From the NCBI GenBank assembly GCA_902764415.1, contig CACWVU010000021.1, positions 1 through 44,770 of the forward strand: DNA of 44,770 nucleotides, read 5' to 3'. Numbering within the stretch: position 1 is the first letter of the stretch; each line of letters opens with the position of its first letter. Under the pieces are notes generated by a model. That model ran no database searches. It had not been told where the DNA came from and saw only the letters and a program-made list of their open reading frames with translations. Made by a program: the position numbers and the translations under genes. Positions 1 through 7,451 of the stretch are shown here, piece after piece. The stretch comes from an uncultured bacterium (GTDB lineage: Bacteria; Verrucomicrobiota; Kiritimatiellia; RFP12; UBA1067).

Positions 1-52
1 TCACTTTTCACCCGTATGGTGAAAGCCGCAGACACATCATCTCACTGAAAAC

Positions 53-80
53 AAAGGCCGCGATCACGATTGCGGCCTTT
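53..80. terminator. Hairpin at left edge, probable terminator of an upstream gene
   Basis: Positions 53-64 pair with 69-80 in a 12-bp stem with one G-T wobble and the four-base loop CACG. The 3' arm ends in TTT but no longer U-tract follows. It probably terminates a gene lying to the left of the window or insulates the next gene. Confidence 0.5.
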
Positions 81-121
81 CAACTGCGACGCTTAGGTTT
101 ATTGAAGGCGTCGACCTGTTT

Positions 122-547
122 TTGGGAGAAGCCGCCGCAGCAGATGATCAATCAGTGATTATTGGATGTGCATTTGCAGTTATTGCGCTGTTGTTGCTAG
201 TTTTAGAGATTGTGCAGGCAGTTAAGATTCTGCTAGGCGTGACTGGTGCGGTCAGAATTTTGACTTGGTGCCTTTACGCCGAGCTTCTTTTGATAGCCGT
301 TGCGTTTTTTGCGATAGGCAAAGGATTTTCGGTTTGGGAATGGTTTATTCCTTCTGTACCAGTAGACGTTGCCGTTATTGCCTTGCTTTTGTCGTCTGGA
401 ACTAAGCGGTGGGTTATGATGAAGGAGGAAGCCGTTCCTTACTCCTCGCGTAGTCCTGTTAGTGTTCATATGAAGATTGCAATCGCAATTATTATAGTTG
501 TAGTAGCGGCCTTTGCCGGAATGATATTGGCGATGATGGCAATTTGA
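122..547 (+). CDS. Small hypothetical membrane protein with about four TM segments
   Basis: About 141 residues if the TTG at 122 is used. A GTG at 155 is an alternative start, and neither has a good ribosome binding site. Hydrophobic stretches lie near residues 12-38, 42-65, 75-92 and 115-140, so this is probably a four-helix inner-membrane protein. No family is recognised. It is much richer in A+T than the operons that follow. Its stop overlaps the region just before the next gene, which suggests joint expression. The product is unknown. Confidence 0.5.
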   Translation: MGEAAAADDQSVIIGCAFAVIALLLLVLEIVQAVKILLGVTGAVRILTWCLYAELLLIAVAFFAIGKGFSVWEWFIPSVPVDVAVIALLLSSGTKRWVMMKEEAVPYSSRSPVSVHMKIAIAIIIVVVAAFAGMILAMMAI

Positions 548-567
548 CGGAAACAACGAGGTGCAAA

Positions 568-1017
568 ATGGTTGGTGAAGTCATAAATGGAAGAGTGGTT
601 GTCGAAGATGGGGCTTATGTCCATGAGGCCTGGCTCGCCTGTAATAGACTTGAACAGGCACATATACCTTTTGAGGTTTGCCAGGTGTCCAAGTCCGAGG
701 CCGGCATAGTTGAAGACCGCAGGAACAACTGGGCTACTGGTCTCGGAATGGTCATGAACTACTTCAACCAGGGAGGCCTTGGCGTGTATCTTCGCATCTT
801 GGTCTGTCCCGAAGACCTTGAGTGCGCAAAGGCGGCGATTGGTCAACCGCCGAAAATTCGTAAACTTGACAGAAAGCTCTTGGCGATTTGGATTGTTATT
901 GCCGTAGTCGTCGCACTATTTGTTTATGCATTCGCTGACCGTGCAAGCCGTGAAATCTTATTGGACGCTTATCAGGATGCGAGGACGGGTCGCTGCGGTT
1001 TTAGATTGCCTTCTTAG
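568..1017 (+). CDS. DUF2007-like small signal-transduction domain protein with C-terminal TM
   Basis: The ATG at 568 is preferred over an upstream TTG at 544 because ACGAGG precedes it at good spacing. The product is about 149 residues. The N-terminal 95 residues resemble DUF2007, a small alpha/beta fold: a helix with WLACNRLEQAHIPFEVCQ, then a glycine-rich strand and VCPEDLECAKAAI. This pattern of a ligand-sensing-like domain is an inference from the family. A single TM helix (LLAIWIVIAVVVALFVYAF) follows, with a short polar tail. The gene begins 20 nt after the preceding membrane protein, so the two probably share a transcript. The role is unknown. Confidence 0.55.
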   Translation: MVGEVINGRVVVEDGAYVHEAWLACNRLEQAHIPFEVCQVSKSEAGIVEDRRNNWATGLGMVMNYFNQGGLGVYLRILVCPEDLECAKAAIGQPPKIRKLDRKLLAIWIVIAVVVALFVYAFADRASREILLDAYQDARTGRCGFRLPS

Positions 1018-1030
1018 GAACAAAAGAGTG

Positions 1031-1057
1031 GGGCAAAAAGGGTCAGTCCCCCCCTGA
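1031..1057 (-). repeat. REP-like element with GGGGACTGACCC core
   Basis: Read on the minus strand, this stretch contains GGGGGGGACTGACCC followed by TTTTTGCCCC. The same core in variant form, GGGGACAGACCC, occurs on the plus strand at 21683-21694, just past the RAYT transposase. Short imperfect palindromes of this type commonly accompany RAYT-family transposases; assignment here is by resemblance. Confidence 0.4.
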
Positions 1058-1098
1058 AACAAGCTTGTCTTTGTGTGTTGGTAAGTATCGCTGGCGAC

Positions 1099-1182
1099 CT
1101 CCGCGGCAGTCTCCGCGGCAGTCTCCGCGGCAGTTTCCGCGGCAGTTTCCGCGGCACCTTGCGCGGCACCTTGCGCGGCAGA
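1099..1182 (+). repeat. Seven tandem copies of a GC-rich 12-mer next to the dnaG promoter
   Basis: Seven contiguous 12-nt units run from CTCCGCGGCAGT through TTCCGCGGCACC to TTGCGCGGCAGA. The last copy ends 7 nt before the dnaG -10 element. Single or double copies of the same 12-mer occur at 14082-14093 and 21623-21646, so it is a dispersed family. The unit has no spacer structure and is not a CRISPR. Confidence 0.85.
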
Positions 1183-1186
1183 TTTA

Positions 1187-1195
1187 TGGTATAAT
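1187..1195 (+). promoter_or_regulatory. Extended -10 promoter of dnaG
   Basis: TGGTATAAT is a perfect extended -10 element. No TTGACA-like hexamer lies 16-18 nt upstream. Only nine bases separate the hexamer from the dnaG ATG at 1205, so transcription should start at or within about 3 nt of the start codon. Confidence 0.8.
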
Positions 1196-1204
1196 ACGCC
1201 TTTA

Positions 1205-3187
1205 ATGGCAAGGGGCATACCAGACGCGACGGTGGAGGAGGTCAAGCAGCGGATTGACCTCGCCGAGCTCATTGCGTCCTACGGCGTCGCGGTGCGCCAG
1301 GCCGGCGCGTCGAAGAAGGCGTGCTGTCCCTTCCACCACGAGAAGACTCCGTCCTTCAACATCAACGAGGCGAAGGGCTTCTACCACTGCTTCGGCTGCG
1401 GGGAGTCGGGCGACGCCATCAAGTTCGTCCAGAAGATGGAGGGGCTCACCTTCGTCGAGGCGGTGCGCAAGCTGGCGGCGCAGTGCGGGGTTGAGATCAA
1501 GGAGCGCGAGGACCCGCAGGCGGGGCTGCGCAAGCGCCTCTACGCGCTGATGGCCGAGCTCGCCGCGTTCTACCGCCGCTGCCTCGTGAAGGCGAAGGAG
1601 GCGGCGCCCGCGCGCGAGTACCTCGCCTCGCGCGACCTGGGCGACGAGGCGCAGGAGGCGTGGACGATCGGCTACGCGCCGGCCGGCGCGGCGACGGTCT
1701 TCAAGTGGGCCGAGAAGTATGGCTACACGCCGGAGGAGCTCGAGGCGGCCGGCGTGGTGCGCGCGCCGTCGCGCCCGGGCGACAAGGGATATCACCGCTT
1801 CGCCGGGCGGCTCATGTTCACGATCCGCGACAGGCAGGGGCGGGTGGTCGGCTTCTCCGGGCGCCAGCTGGTGGAGGACAAGCGCTCCGGCAAGTACGTG
1901 AACTCGCCGGAGACCGTGATCTTCAAGAAGGGCTCGGTCCTCTTCGGCTTCGACCGCGCCGCCGCGGCGATCGCGAAGTCGCCGCGCCACGAGGCGATTG
2001 TCTGCGAGGGGCAGATCGACTGCATCCGCCTCCACCTCGCCGGCTTTGCGAACTCCGTCGCCGGACAGGGGACGGCCTTCACCGACGAGCACGTGAAGAT
2101 GCTCCGCCGCGTCACCGACTCCGCGGTGCTGGTCTACGACGACGACGCGGCCGGGCACAAGGCGACGGTGAAGTCCGCGCGGCTGCTGCTCGCCGCCGAG
2201 GTGCCGGTGCGGGTGGTGTCGCTGCCGGGCGGCGACGACCCGGACTCGTTCCTCCGTTCGCATCCGGCCGAGGAGTTCCGGCGGATGCTCGACGGCGCCG
2301 AGTCGATCATGTCCTTCCAGGTGCGCGCGGAGCGGGCGAAGGAGGCGCATCCCGACAGCGTGGACGGCGTCAACCGCGTCGTCAAGGAGATCATCGCCAC
2401 CATCGCGTGCGCCGCCAACGCGGTCCAGCGCGCGTCGATGGTTGCCGAGGCGTCGTCGCTCCTGAAGATACCCGCGGCCGCGCTCTCCGAGGAGCTCGAG
2501 AAGGCGCGCGCGGCGGCCGCGAGGCGTCCCGCGCCGCCGCCGCCGCCGGAGCCGGATGATTACGACGAGGATTTCACTGACGTGGACGAGGAGGCGCCGG
2601 ACGAAGAGGCGCCGATTCCGGGCGAGGACGCCGCGAAGGCGATCCCGCCGCCGCCGCGCGAGCGCGCTCTCTGCGCCTTCCTGCTCGCGAACGAATACGG
2701 CGCGTACGCGAAGCTCATCGACGGGATGCTCGGCGAGTTTCTGCCGCCCGAGGCGTTCGCGCATCCGTTCACGCGCTCGTTCGTCGAGACCTGGCGGACT
2801 GAGGCGGTGACCGGCGAGGACGCCTTCGCGGCGTGGGGCGAGGCGCTGCCGAAGTCCGAACGCCAGTGGTTCGACGCGGTGCTCGCCGAGCAGGAGAAGG
2901 CGCAGGCGGCGTCGATGGAGCCGACGGAGGTGATGCAGGACTTCGTGCGGCTCATCTGGCAGGACCGGCTGGACCGGCTGCGCGGCGAGCTGCCCGCGGC
3001 GGCCGGCGGCGAGGCGGCGAAGCTCAAGCTGCGGCTGACGGTTGACCGCCGGCGGCTCGCGCTCGCGCGCTGGCCGCAGGCCAAGGAGCTGGTGCGCGCC
3101 TGGCGCGAGGAGCTCGCGCACGCGGCGGCGAAGGGATCTACAGTCGAAAACCAAAAGGAAAACGGAGGAAAGCAAGATGGACCTTAA
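1205..3187 (+). CDS. dnaG: DNA primase DnaG
   Basis: This is a 660-residue primase that makes RNA primers for replication. The N-terminal CHC2 zinc finger has C41, H44, C62 and C65 (CPFH, then HCFGCGESGD). The TOPRIM core shows the acidic residues in IVCEGQIDCI near residue 275 and VYDDDAAG near 315. A proline- and acid-rich linker (about residues 435-480) leads to the C-terminal helicase-binding region. Length is normal for the family. The ATG has no Shine-Dalgarno sequence and lies directly after the -10 box, so the message is probably leaderless. The 3' end overlaps the start of the MoxR gene by 11 nt. Confidence 0.97.
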   Translation: MARGIPDATVEEVKQRIDLAELIASYGVAVRQAGASKKACCPFHHEKTPSFNINEAKGFYHCFGCGESGDAIKFVQKMEGLTFVEAVRKLAAQCGVEIKEREDPQAGLRKRLYALMAELAAFYRRCLVKAKEAAPAREYLASRDLGDEAQEAWTIGYAPAGAATVFKWAEKYGYTPEELEAAGVVRAPSRPGDKGYHRFAGRLMFTIRDRQGRVVGFSGRQLVEDKRSGKYVNSPETVIFKKGSVLFGFDRAAAAIAKSPRHEAIVCEGQIDCIRLHLAGFANSVAGQGTAFTDEHVKMLRRVTDSAVLVYDDDAAGHKATVKSARLLLAAEVPVRVVSLPGGDDPDSFLRSHPAEEFRRMLDGAESIMSFQVRAERAKEAHPDSVDGVNRVVKEIIATIACAANAVQRASMVAEASSLLKIPAAALSEELEKARAAAARRPAPPPPPEPDDYDEDFTDVDEEAPDEEAPIPGEDAAKAIPPPPRERALCAFLLANEYGAYAKLIDGMLGEFLPPEAFAHPFTRSFVETWRTEAVTGEDAFAAWGEALPKSERQWFDAVLAEQEKAQAASMEPTEVMQDFVRLIWQDRLDRLRGELPAAAGGEAAKLKLRLTVDRRRLALARWPQAKELVRAWREELAHAAAKGSTVENQKENGGKQDGP

Positions 3188-4139
3188 GGAGGCAACCGCA
3201 CGCATCGCCGCGCAGGGCGAGCTGGTGTCGAGGATACGCGACGAGGTGGGCAAGGTGATCGTCGGGCAGGAGAAGCTCGTCGACCGGCTCGTCCTCGCGA
3301 TGATAACCGACGGGCACATTCTGCTCGAGGGCGTGCCGGGGCTCGCGAAGACGCTCTCGTGCAACACGCTCGCGAAGGTGCTCGCGCTCGACTTCCGGCG
3401 CATCTCGTTCACGCCGGACCTGCTGCCGGCGGACGTCGTGGGCACGCTCGTCTACTCGCCGAAGACCGGCGAGTTCACGCCGAAGAAGGGTCCGGTGTTC
3501 ACCAACCTGCTGCTGGCGGACGAGATCAACCGCGCGCCGGCGAAGGTGCAGTCGGCGCTCCTGGAGGCGATGCAGGAGCGCCAGGTGACGATCGGCGACG
3601 AGACCTACGCGCTGCCGCGGCCGTTCCTGGTGCTCGCCACGCAGAACCCGATCGAGCAGGAGGGGACGTATCCGCTGCCGGAGGCGCAGGTCGACCGCTT
3701 CATGTTCAAGTGCCTCGTGGAGCCGCCGACGAAGGCGGACGAGCGGCGCATCATGCAGCGCTTCGCCGAGAACGCCCAGCCGCCGGAGGCGAAGGCGGTC
3801 TGCACGCCGGCCGACGTGGAGGCGCTCAGGGCGACGCTGAAGGAGGTGTACTGCGACGAGAAGGTGGGCGACTACATCCTCGACATCGTCTTCAAGACGC
3901 GCGAGAAGGGGGAGATGGTGCAGAACGGCGCCTCGCCGCGCGCCACGCTCGCGCTCAACCTCGCCGCCCGCGGCAACGCGCTGATGCGCGGGCGCGCCTA
4001 CGCGACGCCGCAGGACGTGAAGGAGGTCGTGCACGACGTCCTCAGGCACCGCATCCTGCTCACCTACGAGGCGGAGGCCGAGGGGGTGGACAGCGACAAG
4101 ATCATCGACAAGATCCTCGCAGAAGTCCCGGTGCCGTGA
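3177..4139 (+). CDS. moxR: MoxR-family AAA+ ATPase
   Basis: About 320 residues. MoxR ATPases act as chaperone-like remodelling enzymes together with von Willebrand A (VWA) proteins. Visible motifs are Walker A GVPGLAKT, Walker B LLLADEIN, the following RAPAKVQSALLEAMQE block, and sensor-1 ATQNP. The ATG at 3177 follows GGAGG at the usual distance and lies inside the last codons of dnaG, so translation is coupled. The partner DUF58 and BatA-like genes follow, separated by a four-helix-bundle gene that looks inserted. The stop codon sits at the start of a tandem 14-mer repeat. Confidence 0.95.
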   Translation: MDLKEATARIAAQGELVSRIRDEVGKVIVGQEKLVDRLVLAMITDGHILLEGVPGLAKTLSCNTLAKVLALDFRRISFTPDLLPADVVGTLVYSPKTGEFTPKKGPVFTNLLLADEINRAPAKVQSALLEAMQERQVTIGDETYALPRPFLVLATQNPIEQEGTYPLPEAQVDRFMFKCLVEPPTKADERRIMQRFAENAQPPEAKAVCTPADVEALRATLKEVYCDEKVGDYILDIVFKTREKGEMVQNGASPRATLALNLAARGNALMRGRAYATPQDVKEVVHDVLRHRILLTYEAEAEGVDSDKIIDKILAEVPVP

Positions 4140-4174
4140 TTCGTGGTTCGTGATTCGTGGTTCGTGATTCGTGG
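4136..4174 (+). repeat. Tandem TTCGTGG/TTCGTGA heptamers on the left of the four-helix-bundle gene
   Basis: GTGATTCGTGGTTC repeats 2.8 times, in effect alternating heptamers. The array starts at the moxR stop codon. The reverse complement (CCACGAA units) lies at 4594-4621 on the other side of the next gene. Confidence 0.85.
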
Positions 4175-4192
4175 TATGGTTGAGAATGAAAA

Positions 4193-4633
4193 ATGAAAGT
4201 TAAGTCATATAGAGAGCTGGAGGTCTGGCGAGTTTCAATGGAACTGGCTGAAGATGTCTATGCCTTCGTGCGAAAGTTTCCTGCAGACGAACGGTTTGGA
4301 CTAAGTGACCAGCTCAGGAGGGCGGTTGTCTCGGTAGCTTCAAACATTGCCGAGGGCTATGGACGTGAAACCACGAAGGATTTTGTCCACTTCATTTCGA
4401 TGGCCCGGGGGTCGCTGTATGAAACTTCAACGCAGCTTGAATTGGCGGAGAGACTATGGAATCTGAAGTCAGATGACGCTTGTGACAAGGTAGCTCGTGT
4501 GGGAATGATGCTAAACGCACTTTCCACAAGGCTCAAATCCAGCATGTCCACGCACCGAATCCAGGGCGCCAAGCAGCCAAGTTCCCCAACGAGCCACGAA
4601 CCACGAACCACTAACCACGATATCCCCTCCTAG
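4193..4633 (+). CDS. Four-helix bundle protein, 23S rRNA intervening-sequence (S23) family
   Basis: This is a 146-residue protein of the IVS/S23 four-helix-bundle family, shown by SYRELEVWRVSMELAEDVY at the start and SNIAEGYGRETTKDFVHFIS in the centre. Family members are also related to Avd of diversity-generating retroelements, but no reverse transcriptase is nearby. The function is not established. The gene is AT-rich compared with its neighbours and splits the usually contiguous MoxR-DUF58 pair. It is bracketed by inverted heptamer arrays. Its last 13 or so residues (SHEPRTTNHDIPS) are encoded by the right array, so the repeat supplies the C-terminal tail. Confidence 0.85.
   Translation: MKVKSYRELEVWRVSMELAEDVYAFVRKFPADERFGLSDQLRRAVVSVASNIAEGYGRETTKDFVHFISMARGSLYETSTQLELAERLWNLKSDDACDKVARVGMMLNALSTRLKSSMSTHRIQGAKQPSSPTSHEPRTTNHDIPS
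4594..4621 (+). repeat. CCACGAA heptamer array on the right of the four-helix-bundle gene
   Basis: Four heptamers in a row: CCACGAA, CCACGAA, CCACTAA, CCACGAT. They are the inverse complement of the array at 4136-4174 and are read in frame as the end of the preceding coding sequence. Confidence 0.8.
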
Positions 4634-4640
4634 GTTTAGT

Positions 4641-5534
4641 ATGACTGACGAAAAGGTAAAGGAATTGATGGCGAAGGTGGGGAAGATAAGGATCCTCACC
4701 AACCGGCTGATCGACGACCAGCTCGCCGGCGACTACCACTCGACCTTCAAGGGGCAGGGCGTCGAGTTCGACGAGGTGCGCCCCTACGTCCCCGGCGACG
4801 ACGTGCGCTCCATCGACTGGAACGTCACCGCGCGCACCGGCGAGCCGTTCATCAAGCGCTACAGCGAGGAGCGCGAGCTCACCATCCTCTTCCTTGTGGA
4901 CGTCTCCGGCTCGCAGGGCTACGGCTCGGTGCGCCGCTCGAAGATGGAGCTCGCCGCCGAGGTGACGGCGCTCCTCGCGCTCACCGCCATCCGCAACCAG
5001 GACAAGATCGGCCTCGTCCTCTTCTCCGACCGGATCGTCAAGTACATTCCGCCGCGGAAGGGGCGCGATTCGGTGATGCGGCTCGTCCGCGAGGTGCTGG
5101 CCGCCGAGGACGGCGCCGAGGGCGCGACCGACGTCTCCGCGGCGCTCCGGTTCCTGAGCGGCGTGCAGAAGCGCCGCGCGGTGGTGTTCCTGGTGAGCGA
5201 CTTCATGGATGACGCGTCGCGCTACGAAAAGCTGCTGCGCGCCGCCGCGCGCCGCCACGACCTCGTCTGCGTGCCGGTAGCCGACCCGGCGGAGTCGTCC
5301 CTCCCCGACGTCGGCCTCGTCGAGCTCGAGGACCCCGAGACCGGCGCGCTGGAGCTCGTCGACACCTCGAGCGCGTCCGTCCGCCGCGCCTTCGCCGAGA
5401 AGGCGGCGGCCGAGCGCGGGGAGCTGTCGCGCTTCTTCCTCAAGACCGGCATCGACACCCTGCCGATCGACACTTCGCGGGCGTACGTGGACGACGTGCG
5501 CGCGCTGTTCAGAAGGAGGGCGCTGCGGCGCTGA
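4641..5534 (+). CDS. DUF58 protein, VWA-like partner of MoxR
   Basis: 297 residues. The DUF58 signature is clear: FKGQGVEFDEVRPYVPGDD, then RSIDWNVTAR. It is followed by a VWA-like segment with a MIDAS-type DVSGS near residue 90 and VFLVSDFMDD. DUF58 proteins are standard partners of MoxR ATPases in membrane-associated stress or cell-envelope functions. No strong Shine-Dalgarno sequence precedes the ATG, possibly because the four-helix-bundle insertion replaced the original spacer. The next gene starts 4 nt after the stop. Confidence 0.93.
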   Translation: MTDEKVKELMAKVGKIRILTNRLIDDQLAGDYHSTFKGQGVEFDEVRPYVPGDDVRSIDWNVTARTGEPFIKRYSEERELTILFLVDVSGSQGYGSVRRSKMELAAEVTALLALTAIRNQDKIGLVLFSDRIVKYIPPRKGRDSVMRLVREVLAAEDGAEGATDVSAALRFLSGVQKRRAVVFLVSDFMDDASRYEKLLRAAARRHDLVCVPVADPAESSLPDVGLVELEDPETGALELVDTSSASVRRAFAEKAAAERGELSRFFLKTGIDTLPIDTSRAYVDDVRALFRRRALRR

Positions 5535-5538
5535 GGCC

Positions 5539-6408
5539 ATGACTGCGTTTTTGATGCTGGCGGTGGTTCTGTTCGAGACGGCGAATGGCGGCGTCTCGGT
5601 GAAGGTCGACGCCGAATCGGCCGTGGTCGACCCGGCGAAGAGCGTGTTCCTCCGCGTCGAGGTCGTCTCGCCGCCGGGCAAGGCGGTGCAGCTGCCCGAC
5701 CTGCGCGACCGCGTGGTCGGCTTCTCGCTCGCCGAGGACTACGCCGAGGAGCCCGAGACCGCCAAGGACGGCTCGATGGTGCAGGTCGCGAAATGGCGGC
5801 TCGTCCCCGAGCCCTGCGCCGACGTCTACAAGATCCGCCCCTTCGCCGTCGGCGACGTCGTGGCCGGGCCGGTCTACTTCGAGCCGCCGCCGGCGCGCGA
5901 GCCGGTCACCGGCGAAATGGAGTGCGACCCGAGGAAGGACATGCCGCCGCTTTCGTGGAAGCTCGCCGGCTGGACCGCCGCCGCGCTCGCCATCTTCGCC
6001 GCGCTGGTCTTCGGGATCTGGCGGCTGGTCAAGTACCTCGCGCGCCGGGTGCGCGAGCACCGCATGAGCCCGATCGAGCGCGCCTGGGCTGAGCTCGACC
6101 GGCTGCTCAGGAAGGGGCTGCCCGGCCGCGGCCGCTACAAGGACTTCTACGTCGAGCTCACCATGGTGGTCCGTCGCTACGTGCAGCGCAAGTACGGCAT
6201 CCGCGCGCCGCATCTCACCACCGAGGAGTTCCTTTCCCAGTTCCGCGGCGAGGGCCGCGGACGGAGCGACGAGCTCGCGAAGTTCCTCGAGTCCGCCGAC
6301 ATGGTGAAGTTCGCCGGCGTCGAGGCGACGCCCGAGATGGCGGACGCGGCGACCGGCTCGGCGCGCGGCTACCTCGAGAGCGACTCGGCGGAGGAGGTGG
6401 CGAAATGA
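5539..6408 (+). CDS. BatD-like membrane protein of the MoxR/VWA module
   Basis: 289 residues. The N-terminus is a short hydrophobic leader. An extracytoplasmic beta-rich region (about residues 20-135) follows, then one TM helix (about 145-168, WTAAALAIFAALVFGIWRLV) and a cytoplasmic helical tail with HLTTEEFLSQ and FLESADMVKFAG. The tail resembles BatD/DUF4381-type proteins. Position between DUF58 and VWA genes supports the same module. It overlaps the next gene by ATGA. It is much shorter than full-length BatD, so it may represent only part of the classic protein. Confidence 0.75.
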   Translation: MTAFLMLAVVLFETANGGVSVKVDAESAVVDPAKSVFLRVEVVSPPGKAVQLPDLRDRVVGFSLAEDYAEEPETAKDGSMVQVAKWRLVPEPCADVYKIRPFAVGDVVAGPVYFEPPPAREPVTGEMECDPRKDMPPLSWKLAGWTAAALAIFAALVFGIWRLVKYLARRVREHRMSPIERAWAELDRLLRKGLPGRGRYKDFYVELTMVVRRYVQRKYGIRAPHLTTEEFLSQFRGEGRGRSDELAKFLESADMVKFAGVEATPEMADAATGSARGYLESDSAEEVAK

Positions 6409-7451
6409 GCCTCGCGAACCCCTGGATGCTCCTCTTCCTCGCGCCGCTCGCGTTCGCGGCGTGGCGGCTCCTCCGGCGCGGGCGCCGCGCCGGGATCCGC
6501 TTCTCCGCCGTCTCGCGGCTGCCGGCTGACGCCGGCGGGCTCCGCGCCCGCGTCGCCGCGCTCGCGCCGTTCATGCTCGTCGCCGCGCTTGCGCTGCTCG
6601 TCTTCGCCGCCGCGCGCCCGCGCACCCCGCTTGCGCACGAGCGCAGGTCGGTGGACGCGATCGCGATCGCGATGACGGTGGACGTCTCCGGCTCGATGGA
6701 CGCGCTGGACCTGACGCCGAAGGGCGAGCGCTTCTCGCCCGACACCACCCGCCTCGCGGTGGTGAAGAAGCTCTTCGCGCAGTTCGTCGAGCGCCGCCCG
6801 GACGACCTCATCGGCCTCGTCACCTTCGGCGGCTACGCCGCCACCCGCTCGCCGCTCACCGCCGACCACGAGGCGCTCCTCAAGGTGCTCAAGGGCGTCG
6901 AGATCCCGTCCGTCGCCTTCGACGAGCAGGGCCGCGCCATCGCCGGCGACGAGGCGATGACCGCGGTCGGCGACGGCCTCGCCACCGCGCTCGCGCGGCT
7001 CAAGGACGCGAAGCCGAAGTCCAAGATCGTGATCCTGCTATCGGACGGCGTGAGCAACACCGGCGCGGTGGAGCCGGACGAGGCCGCGGCGGCCGCGGCG
7101 AAGATGGGGGTCAAGGTGTACGCAATCGGCGTCGGCACCCGGGCGCGCCGCACCCCGATCCTCGTCCGCGACTTCTTCGGGCGCCGGACGGTGCAGTACG
7201 CCGACATGACCTTCGACGAGCGCCAGCTGCGCTCCATCGCCGCGAAGACCGGCGGCACCTACTTCGCGGTCGACGACCGCGACTCGCTGGAGAAGGCGCT
7301 CGAGGAGATCGACAAGCTCGAGACCACGCGCATCGAGGCCGACGCCTACGACCGCTGGAACGAGCACTTCGCGCCGTTCCTGCTCCTCGGCGCGCTCCTG
7401 GCGTTCGCCGCCGTCACCGTCTCCATGGCCTCGGCGAGGAGGGTCGCTTGA
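6405..7451 (+). CDS. batA: VWA-domain membrane protein, BatA-like
   Basis: 348 residues. Two N-terminal hydrophobic segments (residues 1-20 and 50-72) precede a VWA domain with the MIDAS motif VDVSGSMD near residue 92, plus IGLVTFGGYA and LLSDGVSNTG. One TM helix closes the protein (about 325-342). This is the layout of BatA/BatB proteins, which work with MoxR ATPases at the inner membrane. Start and stop overlap both neighbours (ATGA upstream, TTGA downstream). The symbol is by family resemblance; BatA and BatB cannot be told apart here. Confidence 0.88.
   Translation: MSLANPWMLLFLAPLAFAAWRLLRRGRRAGIRFSAVSRLPADAGGLRARVAALAPFMLVAALALLVFAAARPRTPLAHERRSVDAIAIAMTVDVSGSMDALDLTPKGERFSPDTTRLAVVKKLFAQFVERRPDDLIGLVTFGGYAATRSPLTADHEALLKVLKGVEIPSVAFDEQGRAIAGDEAMTAVGDGLATALARLKDAKPKSKIVILLSDGVSNTGAVEPDEAAAAAAKMGVKVYAIGVGTRARRTPILVRDFFGRRTVQYADMTFDERQLRSIAAKTGGTYFAVDDRDSLEKALEEIDKLETTRIEADAYDRWNEHFAPFLLLGALLAFAAVTVSMASARRVA

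Noticed and set aside
1099..1182. 12-mer array as a CRISPR
   Set aside because: The units are contiguous without spacers and too short; no cas genes are present.
1202..3445. Long minus-strand open frame opposite dnaG (747 codons)
   Set aside because: It mirrors dnaG and the moxR start in high-GC DNA; the translation is Arg/Leu-rich with no recognisable domain and no minus-strand promoter or ribosome binding site.
4193..4633. Four-helix-bundle gene as Avd of a diversity-generating retroelement
   Set aside because: No reverse transcriptase, template repeat or variable repeat was found nearby.
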